DNA of 39,208 nucleotides from Anaerolineales bacterium (lineage in GTDB: Bacteria > Chloroflexota > Anaerolineae > Anaerolineales > Villigracilaceae). Below, piece by piece: positions 25,464 through 32,361 of the stretch (the stretch's first letter is position 1; each line of letters opens with the position of its first letter). The position numbers were made by a program, and so were the translations under genes. The stretch is from positions 1-39,208 of the forward strand of contig JAEURJ010000019.1 in NCBI GenBank assembly GCA_016789305.1. The letters are read 5' to 3'. The notes beneath the pieces were generated by a model. It was not told the DNA's origin, searched no databases, and saw only the letters and a program-made list of their open reading frames with translations.

Positions 25464-26705
25464 GTGAGTAATAACAACCAGTTTAGTGAGCGTGAAAAAG
25501 AAGTAACGGAACTGCTCATGCAGGGCAAAAGCAATAAACAAATTGCTCTGGCGCTCGGTATTTCGGCAAGTACCGTTGAATATCATTTGAAGAATATTTA
25601 CAAAAAACTTCAAGTAAATTCCAGAACAGAAGCCGTTTTGCGATTGGGGAAATCCGTAGGTGACAATGTCACGAGTGAATTAGGGAAATCCACAGTTGAA
25701 ATGAATGGTAAAAACGTCGACAATAGCGTCCAACCTATTCCAACGTGGAGGATTTCTGTGAATAAATTGTTCGCGATTATCGGCGGTGGTATATTGGCGA
25801 TTGCATTGATTGTTGTGCTTATTCTTGTCAATTCGCCTGTTCAGAGGTCAGAAATTGTGCCCACAGACGTATCATCGCTCCCTGATTTGCTGATAACTTC
25901 TGCATATGTAAGCATGGTTGATTCCAACGGAAAGTGTCTTCCCTATTACGGATTCAACGTAACGGTTGTCAATCAAGGCAACGCCTCCGCACTAGATGTG
26001 ATACTTGCCGAAACCAACACAGGGCAAGAAGTCCACATTGGGACTTTAGACCCACTGCAAAGCATATCTATGCCTTTCGTTGCGAAGGCAACGGGCGGAG
26101 CCTATACAGTCATCGCAGACCCACAAAATATCATTGTTGAGAGCAACGAAAGCAATAACAGCGCCACCTATTCTGGGGCTACAGCAACCCCTGTTGCTTC
26201 CTGCCTGCCATTACAAATTGAAGTTGGCACAGATACTCTTACCACTTCGCCAACAATGGCTCCTATTCCTTCCGTAACAATGATAGCCACAGAGATAGTA
26301 ACCCCCACCCACACTGTTGTCGCATCCACATTAGTGCTCACCTCACTGCCTGACCTGATTATCAAAGGCATGTATCTTGAAATGGAAGGAAGACATGCTA
26401 ATTGTGTTGAGGCTTATTCAACTTATGGGATCGTAGTGTTGGTTGAAAACATCGGTTTGGCTAGCGCAGGGGCCTTTGTGGTTGACATGAATGGCGCGAG
26501 ACTACAGGTGGACAACGGTCTGGCGGCTGGCCAATTCATTAGTTTATTTTTTATGGGCACCACACCGAGTGGGCGGTATGAGGGGTTTGCCGATGCAACT
26601 AACCAAGTAGTCGAGCGCCAGGAAGACAATAACACCCTATCTTTTCTCGCGCCGACCCCAACTCCACCGCTACTCTGCACAGCTACACCAACCTCAATTC
26701 CATAA
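25464..26705 (+). CDS. Membrane-tethered LuxR-type regulator with two extracellular CARDB-like domains
   Basis: The 413-residue protein starts with GTG. Residues about 6-64 are a LuxR/GerE helix-turn-helix (FSEREKEVTELLMQGKSN, then KQIALALGISASTVEYHL and NIYKKLQVNSRTEAV). A polar stretch to about 97 leads to one transmembrane segment at about 101-122 (LFAIIGGGILAIALIVVLIL). The outer part holds two CARDB-like beta domains, about 138-243 and 296-397. Both begin with SLPDL-I and end in a V-E-NN motif (IVESNESNNSATY, VVERQEDNNTLSF), and a Thr/Pro-rich linker separates them. Each domain has a matching cysteine near its start. It has no kinase or receiver domain, so it would be a one-component transmembrane regulator. 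It follows an attC-like element and is monocistronic. Confidence 0.82.
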   Translation: MSNNNQFSEREKEVTELLMQGKSNKQIALALGISASTVEYHLKNIYKKLQVNSRTEAVLRLGKSVGDNVTSELGKSTVEMNGKNVDNSVQPIPTWRISVNKLFAIIGGGILAIALIVVLILVNSPVQRSEIVPTDVSSLPDLLITSAYVSMVDSNGKCLPYYGFNVTVVNQGNASALDVILAETNTGQEVHIGTLDPLQSISMPFVAKATGGAYTVIADPQNIIVESNESNNSATYSGATATPVASCLPLQIEVGTDTLTTSPTMAPIPSVTMIATEIVTPTHTVVASTLVLTSLPDLIIKGMYLEMEGRHANCVEAYSTYGIVVLVENIGLASAGAFVVDMNGARLQVDNGLAAGQFISLFFMGTTPSGRYEGFADATNQVVERQEDNNTLSFLAPTPTPPLLCTATPTSIP

Positions 26706-26780
26706 TACACAGTATCTGTGTGCAGATTTAAATCAGAAACAAAATTTAATGAACAGTGAAGAGCCAGCATTGTCCAGCCT

Positions 26781-26833
26781 GTACTGAGCTTGTCGATGCA
26801 CCCGCCCACGTGCCAGTACGCAAACCGCTAGAC
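26781..26833 (+). repeat. attC-like L'/R' half-site
   Basis: CCAGTACGC-AAACC-GCTAGAC (26813-26833) mirrors GCCCAAC-AAA-GCGTACTAGTGG at 25108: AGTACGC is the exact complement of GCGTACT and the spacer has similar length. An upstream GTACTG (26781-26786) can pair with CAGTAC. A degenerate R'' (GTCCAGCC) may be at 26772. GCTAGAC deviates from GTTRRRY by one base. Confidence 0.4.
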
Positions 26834-26877
26834 GGTTAGTATTCATTTATAAATTAGTGCCTTGTACAGAGGAATAG

Positions 26878-26985
26878 ATGATTGAACCAACAAAATTTGC
26901 TTTGTTCATTGGCATTTCGTGGGACTGATTGTTGCCCCAGGTCCTGATATGTTCTAAAGGTATGCAATGCGATAACTTATATTTT
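26878..26985 (+). pseudogene. LysE-family translocator N-terminal remnant
   Basis: ATG 26878, after AGAGGA, encodes MIEPTKFALFIGI, and after a frameshift the adjacent frame reads LIVAPGPDMF. Together these match the start of LysE/RhtB amino-acid exporters, whose first helix ends in (T/A)PGPDM. The reading then breaks down, with a TAA directly after MF. About 160 downstream codons of a normal gene are missing. It starts 45 bases after the attC-like site, as a cassette gene would. Confidence 0.5.
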
Positions 26986-27027
26986 CGACTGCGCCAGTGC
27001 GCTCATCTCCAGTTACAGATTAGTTGT

Positions 27028-27132
27028 TCATTTTTCATCTCCTTCTCGGAAAAATAATTCTTCAACTGGCTTTTCGAGTTTCTTTGCCAGTTGGAAAGCC
27101 AACAGAGCCGAAGGAAAATGGGGAAAATTAAG
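27028..27132 (-). pseudogene. XRE-family regulator C-terminal remnant
   Basis: On the minus strand about 34 codons encode PSALLAFQLAKKLEKPVEELF and REGDEK followed by TGA. This is the last helix and tail of the short Cro/CI-like (YozG-type) regulators, which read 'PSLxLAxKIAxxLxxxVEELF'. The DNA-binding helices are missing. The stop overlaps an ATG (ATGA), showing the former start of a second gene that ends after three codons. Confidence 0.55.
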
Positions 27133-27214
27133 TTGTTCGACACGTAAAAATAGTCTGTTTTATAACGACACTTTCTCTATACCCCTCCATTGATCCCTAT
27201 ATCATAAGCAGCCA

Positions 27215-27604
27215 ATGACCTGGCTGCTTTTTTATCTTCTGGCTGTAAGCCTGTATGACCTGCGTACTCGTCGTATCCCGAACTGGTCCACCTATCCATT
27301 GATCCTTGCGGGCATGATCGCCCATTTCCCCGGGAATATGGATTTGTGGCTGGCATGTTTCCTTTTGCTTTCCGCCTGGGCAAGCGGCTGGATGGGCGCC
27401 GGAGATGCCAAACTGTGGATGGCAGTCCTTTGGGCTTTACCCGATGTCAATATCCCATCCTTGATCCTGCTTGTATTCCTTTCCTTCCTTGTCACTGGGG
27501 TCATGCAATTCACTTGGAGATTGATTCGAAAGCAGTCCCTCAGCGGCATGAAATCCCCCTGTGCTGGCTACTTAACTCATCTGTCAGTTCTTTTTGAAAT
27601 TTAA
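27215..27604 (+). CDS. Short prepilin peptidase-like (A24/CpaA-type) membrane protease
   Basis: The 129-residue protein has about four hydrophobic segments and both aspartates of A24 peptidases: Asp15 in LYDLRTRRIPNW and Asp64 in GAGDAKLW. The second is the diagnostic GxGDxK motif. Family members cut leader peptides of type IV pilin-like proteins on the cytoplasmic side; CpaA-type proteins of 120-170 residues lack the methylase part, as here. The C-terminus (SGMKSPCAGYLTHLSVLFEI) is atypical and may result from a frameshift near 27555, where relatives usually continue with a Pro-x-x-x-A-Y-L helix. No ribosome binding site or pilin gene is near, so it is an orphan that may be decaying. Confidence 0.65.
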   Translation: MTWLLFYLLAVSLYDLRTRRIPNWSTYPLILAGMIAHFPGNMDLWLACFLLLSAWASGWMGAGDAKLWMAVLWALPDVNIPSLILLVFLSFLVTGVMQFTWRLIRKQSLSGMKSPCAGYLTHLSVLFEI

Positions 27605-27789
27605 ACAGAAATTTTGCCAATCCTTGCCAGCCCTCGAACCTTTTCCATTCACCAGGATGACCTGCAAGATTTCTTTTAGTGAAATGCGCTATTCACAAGC
27701 AGCCAAACACGATACGGCTTCGCAACTTGATGATCGATAGGCGCTATGCACCCTTGTTCGTTAAAGTTTTAATGCAAAGGATAACTGGA

Positions 27790-28890
27790 TATCGGTTAGT
27801 TCAGATATGTTGTACGCGAATAGCTGTGGTGCAATCCCCCAAGGATTGCCTTCGAGGTGATGCGTCCGCTGGTTGGCTTTGATCTTGGCAATTCATACTG
27901 ATCGGGGATCCGCTGTTCAATCCCTTGATGCGGTCGTTCCTGATTGAAGTATGCTATGTATTCCTTGGTTATTCGCTCTAAATGCCTATCCTCATGGATC
28001 AGGATATGATCCAGGCATTCTCGTCGCAGACTGCCCATGAACCTTTCACAGACCCCATTCGCCTGGGGCGTTCGAAACGGCGTCTCCACTTCTTTGATAC
28101 TTCCGGCTACTGCCGAAAAGTGCCTTCTATATTTACCATCACGATCGCGAATCAGATACTTCGGTCCTGTTCCCCATGGCGTCGCTTCCCGTAGCTGCTG
28201 TGCCGTCCATTCATCAGTTGGATATTTTGTCACTGCTGTATGCACTATCCGCCGCGTTTTCAGTTCCATCACCACAAATACATACCACTGCCGGAACAAC
28301 CAGTCATTTACTACCGTAAAATCGCATGCCCAGATTTTTTCCGGCTTGATTCTTCAAGAATGTCGCCCAGTTGCGGCTCGTTGAATGTTCCTTCCTATCT
28401 TTCGGCATGTATCTTTGGACGGTTCGTTTACTCACTTCTATCCCCAGTTTCAACAATTCACCACGAATCCGCTCTGCTCCCCATAACTGATTCTCTTCTG
28501 CCATCTTCTCGATCAGCGCGATCGTTTCGGCAGAAATCTTTGGCTTGCCCTGCGATTTCTTCCGCCAATACACCCCAAACAATTCCCGATGCCAGCGCAA
28601 AAGAGTATCGGGCTGAACGATGTGTAGGGCTTGTTTCCAGAACTTCGTAAAATGGGAAAGTACAACCAAGCGAAAACGATCAAGGTTGGTTAGCTGTGGT
28701 CGTTTGATCTGTCGATTCAACACAATCAATTGCTGGCGAAGCAATGCATTTTCTACAACCAGATCAGCATGGCTGCGTGTCAGATCTAAAAGGGCACCGA
28801 TGATTAGGACTGATGTAGCCGGTTTTGTCCAGAGTTTGACGCGCTCTTGTAGCCAACGAAGGATTTTGCCCATTTTGCTCCTCCCAGAAA
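27790..28890 (-). mobile_element. Insertion sequence with an integrase-core (rve) transposase, decayed
   Basis: The span of the frameshifted transposase and its immediate flanks. Terminal inverted repeats and target duplications could not be recognised by eye, so the ends are approximate. It lies directly before comM copy 3. Confidence 0.6.
27796..28873 (-). pseudogene. Integrase-core transposase, frameshifted
   Basis: Two minus-strand frames together encode one transposase of about 355 residues. The first (28873 to 28304) has the N-terminal part with ENALLRQQLIVL, IVQPDTLLRWHRELF, a Trp-rich WRKKSQGKPKIS and the second helix-turn-helix LWGAERIRGELLKLGI. The second (from about 28340 to 27796) carries the rve DDE domain: WACDFTVV (first Asp), YLIRDRDGKY (second Asp) and PQANGVCERFMGS (Glu), ending with a YFNQERPHQG motif. 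Joining them needs a +1 shift at about 28325-28335, near GGAAAAAATC. A -1 slip on the A-run would not restore the frame, so this is more likely a mutation than programmed frameshifting. The element is probably immobile. Confidence 0.8.
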
Positions 28891-29058
28891 ATTATGAGGG
28901 TAAAATAGCATGATAACCTTCTTTTACCGCTCAATTCCGGGCGGATGAGCAAAGTAGCCAGCACAGGTGTTTTTATGTAATAATAAACATTCCGATACAC
29001 CATCGTGCCACAATTCTTTGCGTTTTTCGGGGAGATCCGAGTGCTTTATATATTTCGA

Positions 29059-29255
29059 GACGAAGGTCAGAGGTTGATGCGGGCGGCGACATCGTGCTGT
29101 GCATGAGTCAATTCAATTTGTCGGCGCGCGCCTATCACCGCATCCTCAAGCTATCCCGCACCATCGCAGATTTAGCAGGGAGCAAGGAGATTCAATCCCC
29201 GCATTTAGCCGAGGCTTTGCAGTATCGTCCAAAACTGATGCACAACATAATGTGA
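29059..29255 (+). pseudogene. comM: comM/yifB C-terminal fragment, copy 3 (3' part only)
   Basis: Homology begins abruptly at DEGQRLMRAA (29059) and continues, after a 14-base insertion, with MSQFNLSARAYHRILK, LSRTIADLAGSKEIQ and LAEALQYRPKL, ending at TGA 29253-29255. It corresponds to the last 60 codons of copies 1 and 2. Everything upstream, including the Cys motif, is missing; the sequence before it is unrelated. The left break is at the same codon where copy 4 ends. Confidence 0.8.
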
Positions 29256-29319
29256 TGAGATGACCATTTATGGATATATGTATAGAATACGCGTAAGCGT
29301 CATATAGGCGGCAACGCAG

Positions 29320-29354
29320 GCAGCGGAGAAAATTCTCTCCGCTGCTTATAATTT
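29320..29354 (-). terminator. Strong hairpin downstream of the surface-protein operon
   Basis: GCAGCGGAGA (29320-29329) pairs perfectly with TCTCCGCTGC (29336-29345) over a six-base loop. It lies 150 bases beyond the end of the leftward operon and is T-rich on the + strand side (TTATAATTT), so it could terminate transcripts in either direction. Confidence 0.5.
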
Positions 29355-29504
29355 ACCAACTTCTTGTTCTAATCTGACAAGTAGAAATCTCCATTTATGA
29401 AGCGCATCCTTTTATAAAATGCAAAAGAACAGAATGAGACCGTCAAATTGATGAAGTCTATTACCTGGCTGTATGGGAAAAAGCGCACTCACTAATGCTT
29501 ATCA

Positions 29505-30275
29505 TCATGGTTGGTTAATCTCGATGTAGTCAAACTCGGCAAATGCCCCGGCAGAAGGCGCCTGGGCAGCGAGAAGTCCGATGGAGACGGGTTGCTGAAC
29601 CACGGTATGGCCACCGATCACATTCCAATTAATACTGTCCGTTTGATAGTAAGCAGTGTAATTATTTCCTTGTCGCACAATGCGAATCTGACTTATATTG
29701 CTAGGTCCTGCTATTCCAAAATTATCCCCCACGGCGGAGCCGTTCTGCAAGTTGTCGAAGTAAAAGCCGCTGCCTGGACAGTTACCAAGATCGCAATAGG
29801 CGCGCCCGGCTTGCAAGACGGATTTCTCATCGAACAATACGACCAAGCCAGCAAACTCAAAATTCTGCGATGGTGAAAATTTTACCGATGTGCGAATATC
29901 AAAATCACCCTGTGGCGCGTTTGTGATCAAGACATTACTCGGCAATCCATTTAAATATCCTTCGGTTGATATATTGATCCGCAGCCAGCCCGGGGTTGTT
30001 GTCAAAGTCCAGGCGGAGTCATCCTGACGAAGCCAGGTCCAGCCGAGTCCGGGTGAAATTTTTCCGTCAAACTCTTCACGGACGGAATTCGAGAAGGTTG
30101 TCTCTGGCTGATTCCCAGACGTTGAGTCTTGGGGAGCAGGGCTAGCTGAAAACGGCAGATTAGGTGTGGGCGGCAGGGCATTGACTGTAGGCTGCGCCGG
30201 AGTGGAACCAGGAACACTACATGCAAGTGCAGCAACTAGCATAATCAATAACGGGGTATATGTTTTGTGTTTCAT
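29505..30275 (-). CDS. Surface lipoprotein with a laminin-G/DUF1349-like beta domain
   Basis: The 256-residue precursor follows AAGGAGAAGAT. Its signal peptide ends ALAC (Cys19), followed by a Thr/Pro linker (PTVNALPPTPNLPF) to about 60. The remainder is a single beta-sandwich: FDGKISPGLGWTWLR, WLRINISTEGYL, GDFDIRTSVKF, FEFAGLVVLFDEK, GFYFDN, ISQIRIVRQGNNYTAYY, VSIGLLAAQ, FDYIEIN. This pattern is typical of DUF1349/GH43 C2-type concanavalin-like domains, which bind or help cleave glycans. It is the last gene of the leftward operon that starts near 34374. Its leader and linker (ACS-PGS-PA-PTV--LPPTPNLP) are nearly identical to those of the next gene, showing duplication of the leader with a different domain. 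Confidence 0.82.
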   Translation of the reverse strand: MKHKTYTPLLIMLVAALACSVPGSTPAQPTVNALPPTPNLPFSASPAPQDSTSGNQPETTFSNSVREEFDGKISPGLGWTWLRQDDSAWTLTTTPGWLRINISTEGYLNGLPSNVLITNAPQGDFDIRTSVKFSPSQNFEFAGLVVLFDEKSVLQAGRAYCDLGNCPGSGFYFDNLQNGSAVGDNFGIAGPSNISQIRIVRQGNNYTAYYQTDSINWNVIGGHTVVQQPVSIGLLAAQAPSAGAFAEFDYIEINQP

Positions 30276-30303
30276 ATCTTCTCCTTAATTATTTCCAGAT
30301 GTT

Positions 30304-30837
30304 CTACTTTATAGTGACGACCAAGTCGAACTCGCCGCTATTGTCGGTACATTCCCAATCGTTAACAGTGAAAAACAATCGTCCACTATTAGGAGCTGTG
30401 AACTTCGTTGTCTCTCCCACTTGGAAAGGTTGAGAGTCTTCAACCCTTCCAACCAGCGTCCCATATCCGACATTTAGAAGTGGACATTTTGGGTCAACGC
30501 AGATATTTTCTACCTGTCCATTTGGGTTGTTAAAACTGATGTCATTTCCACCCCAAGTATTGATCGTTCCAGTTGCCCTAATGCTGACCACCTGTCCTGC
30601 AGAGACTGTCACATTTGAATCCATCCAACAGGCAGAAGCGGGTAATTTCAAGGTTATAGTGGATTCTGCTGGTGTATATTGAAGTATGGGGCTGGCGACG
30701 ATGGGTAAGTTTGGGGTGGGTGGCAATGTAATCACTGTTGGTTCAGCCGGAGCTGAGCCGGGAATGCTGCAAGCCAGAAGCGCCGCAAACAACATAAGAG
30801 TGGGAAAAACCAACCTTTGATTCAATTTTAGATTCAT
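30304..30837 (-). CDS. Surface lipoprotein with a PA-IL/LecA-like domain
   Basis: The 177-residue precursor starts after a GGAGCGAAG region. The signal peptide ends LLAC, then shares the PTPNLP linker with the downstream gene. Residues about 60-177 show ACWMDSNVTVSAGQVVSIRA, TGTINTWGGND, LLNVGYGTLVGRVEDSQPF, VGETTKFTAPNSGRLFFTVND and NSGEFDLVV. This is the pattern of the PA-IL (LecA)-like calcium-dependent galactose-binding fold, with the G-L-(V/I)-G-R-I-G--PF signature and the terminal FTVND---DNSG. It probably binds sugars at the cell surface; the calcium and sugar ligands cannot be assigned exactly. Confidence 0.78.
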   Translation of the reverse strand: MNLKLNQRLVFPTLMLFAALLACSIPGSAPAEPTVITLPPTPNLPIVASPILQYTPAESTITLKLPASACWMDSNVTVSAGQVVSIRATGTINTWGGNDISFNNPNGQVENICVDPKCPLLNVGYGTLVGRVEDSQPFQVGETTKFTAPNSGRLFFTVNDWECTDNSGEFDLVVTIK

Positions 30838-30856
30838 TCTTCGCTCCTTTGGTTCT

Positions 30857-31399
30857 TTATGGCATTAATATCAGCCAGACTCCAACTGCACTCAATAGAA
30901 TTCCGATCACCCCTTCAAACAATCCTCGTAGCCGAAAACCAAGGTCAACCCAGCCAGAACGCAATTCGGGGCTGTGAGCACTGCCGGAAATAAGCCGAAT
31001 CAAACCAAATAAAAGAATGAAGAAACCGAAAACGAGGCACAATACGCCTCGTCCGCGATTTGTATCAACAAGACCTTCGAGAAACGCATTTGCCAGACCG
31101 GGAATCATCCATTCAACGATGGTATGGAATAAAATTCCCGCGCCAAAAAGGAGGATGATCAATCCCAACAATCTGGCAGAGAGACCCGAATAATATTCTC
31201 GTCGGCTGTAATGCCGGTCTAACAATTGAATCCTGCCGTGCATCAAAGTCTCTGCTCCCAAAACTGCGGCAAACAACCCAAAGATGAAGAATGCCACAGG
31301 CTGGAGGAATGACATATTGAATTCGTCCGCAAAATATGTCATTCCTCCAGCAAAAAGAAATACCGGGACTGCAAGTTTTTCAATGATTCGCATGGTCAT
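30857..31399 (-). CDS. Four-helix membrane protein, unknown family
   Basis: The 180-residue protein has four hydrophobic segments at about 10-24, 32-48, 75-98 and 112-138, and a fifth at about 155-178, with basic loops such as HGRIQLLDRHYSRREYY. No family is recognised. Its start ATGACC overlaps the stop of the upstream lipoprotein gene by four bases, so the two are translationally coupled, and its stop is 19 bases from the next gene. It may anchor or organise the surface lipoproteins, but this is based only on its position. Confidence 0.7.
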   Translation of the reverse strand: MTMRIIEKLAVPVFLFAGGMTYFADEFNMSFLQPVAFFIFGLFAAVLGAETLMHGRIQLLDRHYSRREYYSGLSARLLGLIILLFGAGILFHTIVEWMIPGLANAFLEGLVDTNRGRGVLCLVFGFFILLFGLIRLISGSAHSPELRSGWVDLGFRLRGLFEGVIGILLSAVGVWLILMP

Positions 31400-32346
31400 G
31401 GTTTACTTTGGCAAATAAACGTAGTGTCGTTGACTTGCCACCAGTTGCAGTTGTTGGCTACACATGTACGCTGGCTGGTAAAGGCGTTACAAGCATCAAC
31501 CGCAGGCTGTCCGCCCGAACTGCCTGACCCGCAGGCTTTCGCTTCAATATCAGGGTTGACCGGCGTACGCAGGGACGTATCCCCGTCACTTTGCTGGACA
31601 ACCACCTGGTATCCAATGATGGCAGAATCAAATGGGGTTGAATTTCCAAACGTGGAGGGCATACTGATCGTGCCACGATACAGGTCATTGCCAAGCGGGT
31701 TCATGCCAACGCTTTGAAACCCGCCCCCGTTGAAGTTATAGAACAAAACCACAGCAGCGATTCCCTTTGAAGCAACGGCGTGAGCAGTCACAACCGTCTC
31801 CATCGGTCCACATGAAGATTCACCCACATACACCACCCAGGTGGAAACTTCAGTTACGGAAAGTTCATCAGACACAGAAGGCACGGGCGTAAGAGTCGGG
31901 TTGGGGGTCAGAGTCAGGATCGGATCCACGAGTTGAGGCGGAACTACTTCCTCACCTGCGCCTGGAATGACTATATAGGTTTCGGCGTACCCACTCCAAT
32001 TTCCATTGTTATCCTGAGCCCGCAATTGAAGGGCATATGTGCCGGGCTCGGTCACAGCACAGTCGCGGTTCAACGTAACAAGTGAAGCAGCTGTATCAGG
32101 GCTGGGAACCGAGGATGCTTGCCCGTTAATGAGCAATTCAAAGACGGCAATTCCATTTGGAGAGGCACCATGCGCCACCATCACACATGGGTTGGGTGGA
32201 TAATAGATCGTTCCGGGCTCCGGCTCATCGAACCAGACTTGGGGCGAATCAGGTCCCAAAGAGTTTGTATCTCCCGACGAAGGAGTGCAACCTGAAATCC
32301 AAAACAAGAGAACGAGCAGAAAGAGGAAATTCTTTTTCACATTCAT
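31396..32346 (-). CDS. Lipoprotein with Ig-like domains
   Basis: The 316-residue precursor has a signal peptide ending WISGC (Cys20). Residues about 35-130 form an Ig-like beta domain (PQVWFDEPEPGTIYYPPNP, IAVFELLINGQ, PGTYALQLRAQDNNGNWSG), as in PKD/fibronectin-like modules of extracellular proteins. A Thr/Pro linker (TLTPNPTLTPVP) leads to a second beta domain (VTAHAVASKGIAAVVLFY, DSAIIGYQVVVQQSDG) and a Cys-rich tail with six cysteines in the last 50 residues (CNAFTSQRTCVANNCNW). It is probably a surface adhesin or structural protein. Its stop overlaps the following membrane protein start by four bases. Confidence 0.75.
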   Translation of the reverse strand: MNVKKNFLFLLVLLFWISGCTPSSGDTNSLGPDSPQVWFDEPEPGTIYYPPNPCVMVAHGASPNGIAVFELLINGQASSVPSPDTAASLVTLNRDCAVTEPGTYALQLRAQDNNGNWSGYAETYIVIPGAGEEVVPPQLVDPILTLTPNPTLTPVPSVSDELSVTEVSTWVVYVGESSCGPMETVVTAHAVASKGIAAVVLFYNFNGGGFQSVGMNPLGNDLYRGTISMPSTFGNSTPFDSAIIGYQVVVQQSDGDTSLRTPVNPDIEAKACGSGSSGGQPAVDACNAFTSQRTCVANNCNWWQVNDTTFICQSKP

Positions 32347-32361
32347 GCGTAGCTCCTCGCC

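Larger units (their letters stand above)
26706..27214. other. Gene-poor stretch with two gene remnants and an attC-like 3' half-site
   Basis: About 510 bases without an intact gene. It contains an attC-like half-site (26781-26833), the beginning of a LysE-like gene (26878) and the end of an XRE regulator on the other strand (27028). The last 80 bases before 27215 show nothing recognisable. Confidence 0.6.

Noticed and set aside
28320..28340. Programmed -1 frameshift in the transposase at the A-run
   Set aside because: Joining the two frames requires a +1 (or -2) shift; a -1 slip on A6 leads to the wrong frame, so an inactivating mutation is more likely.
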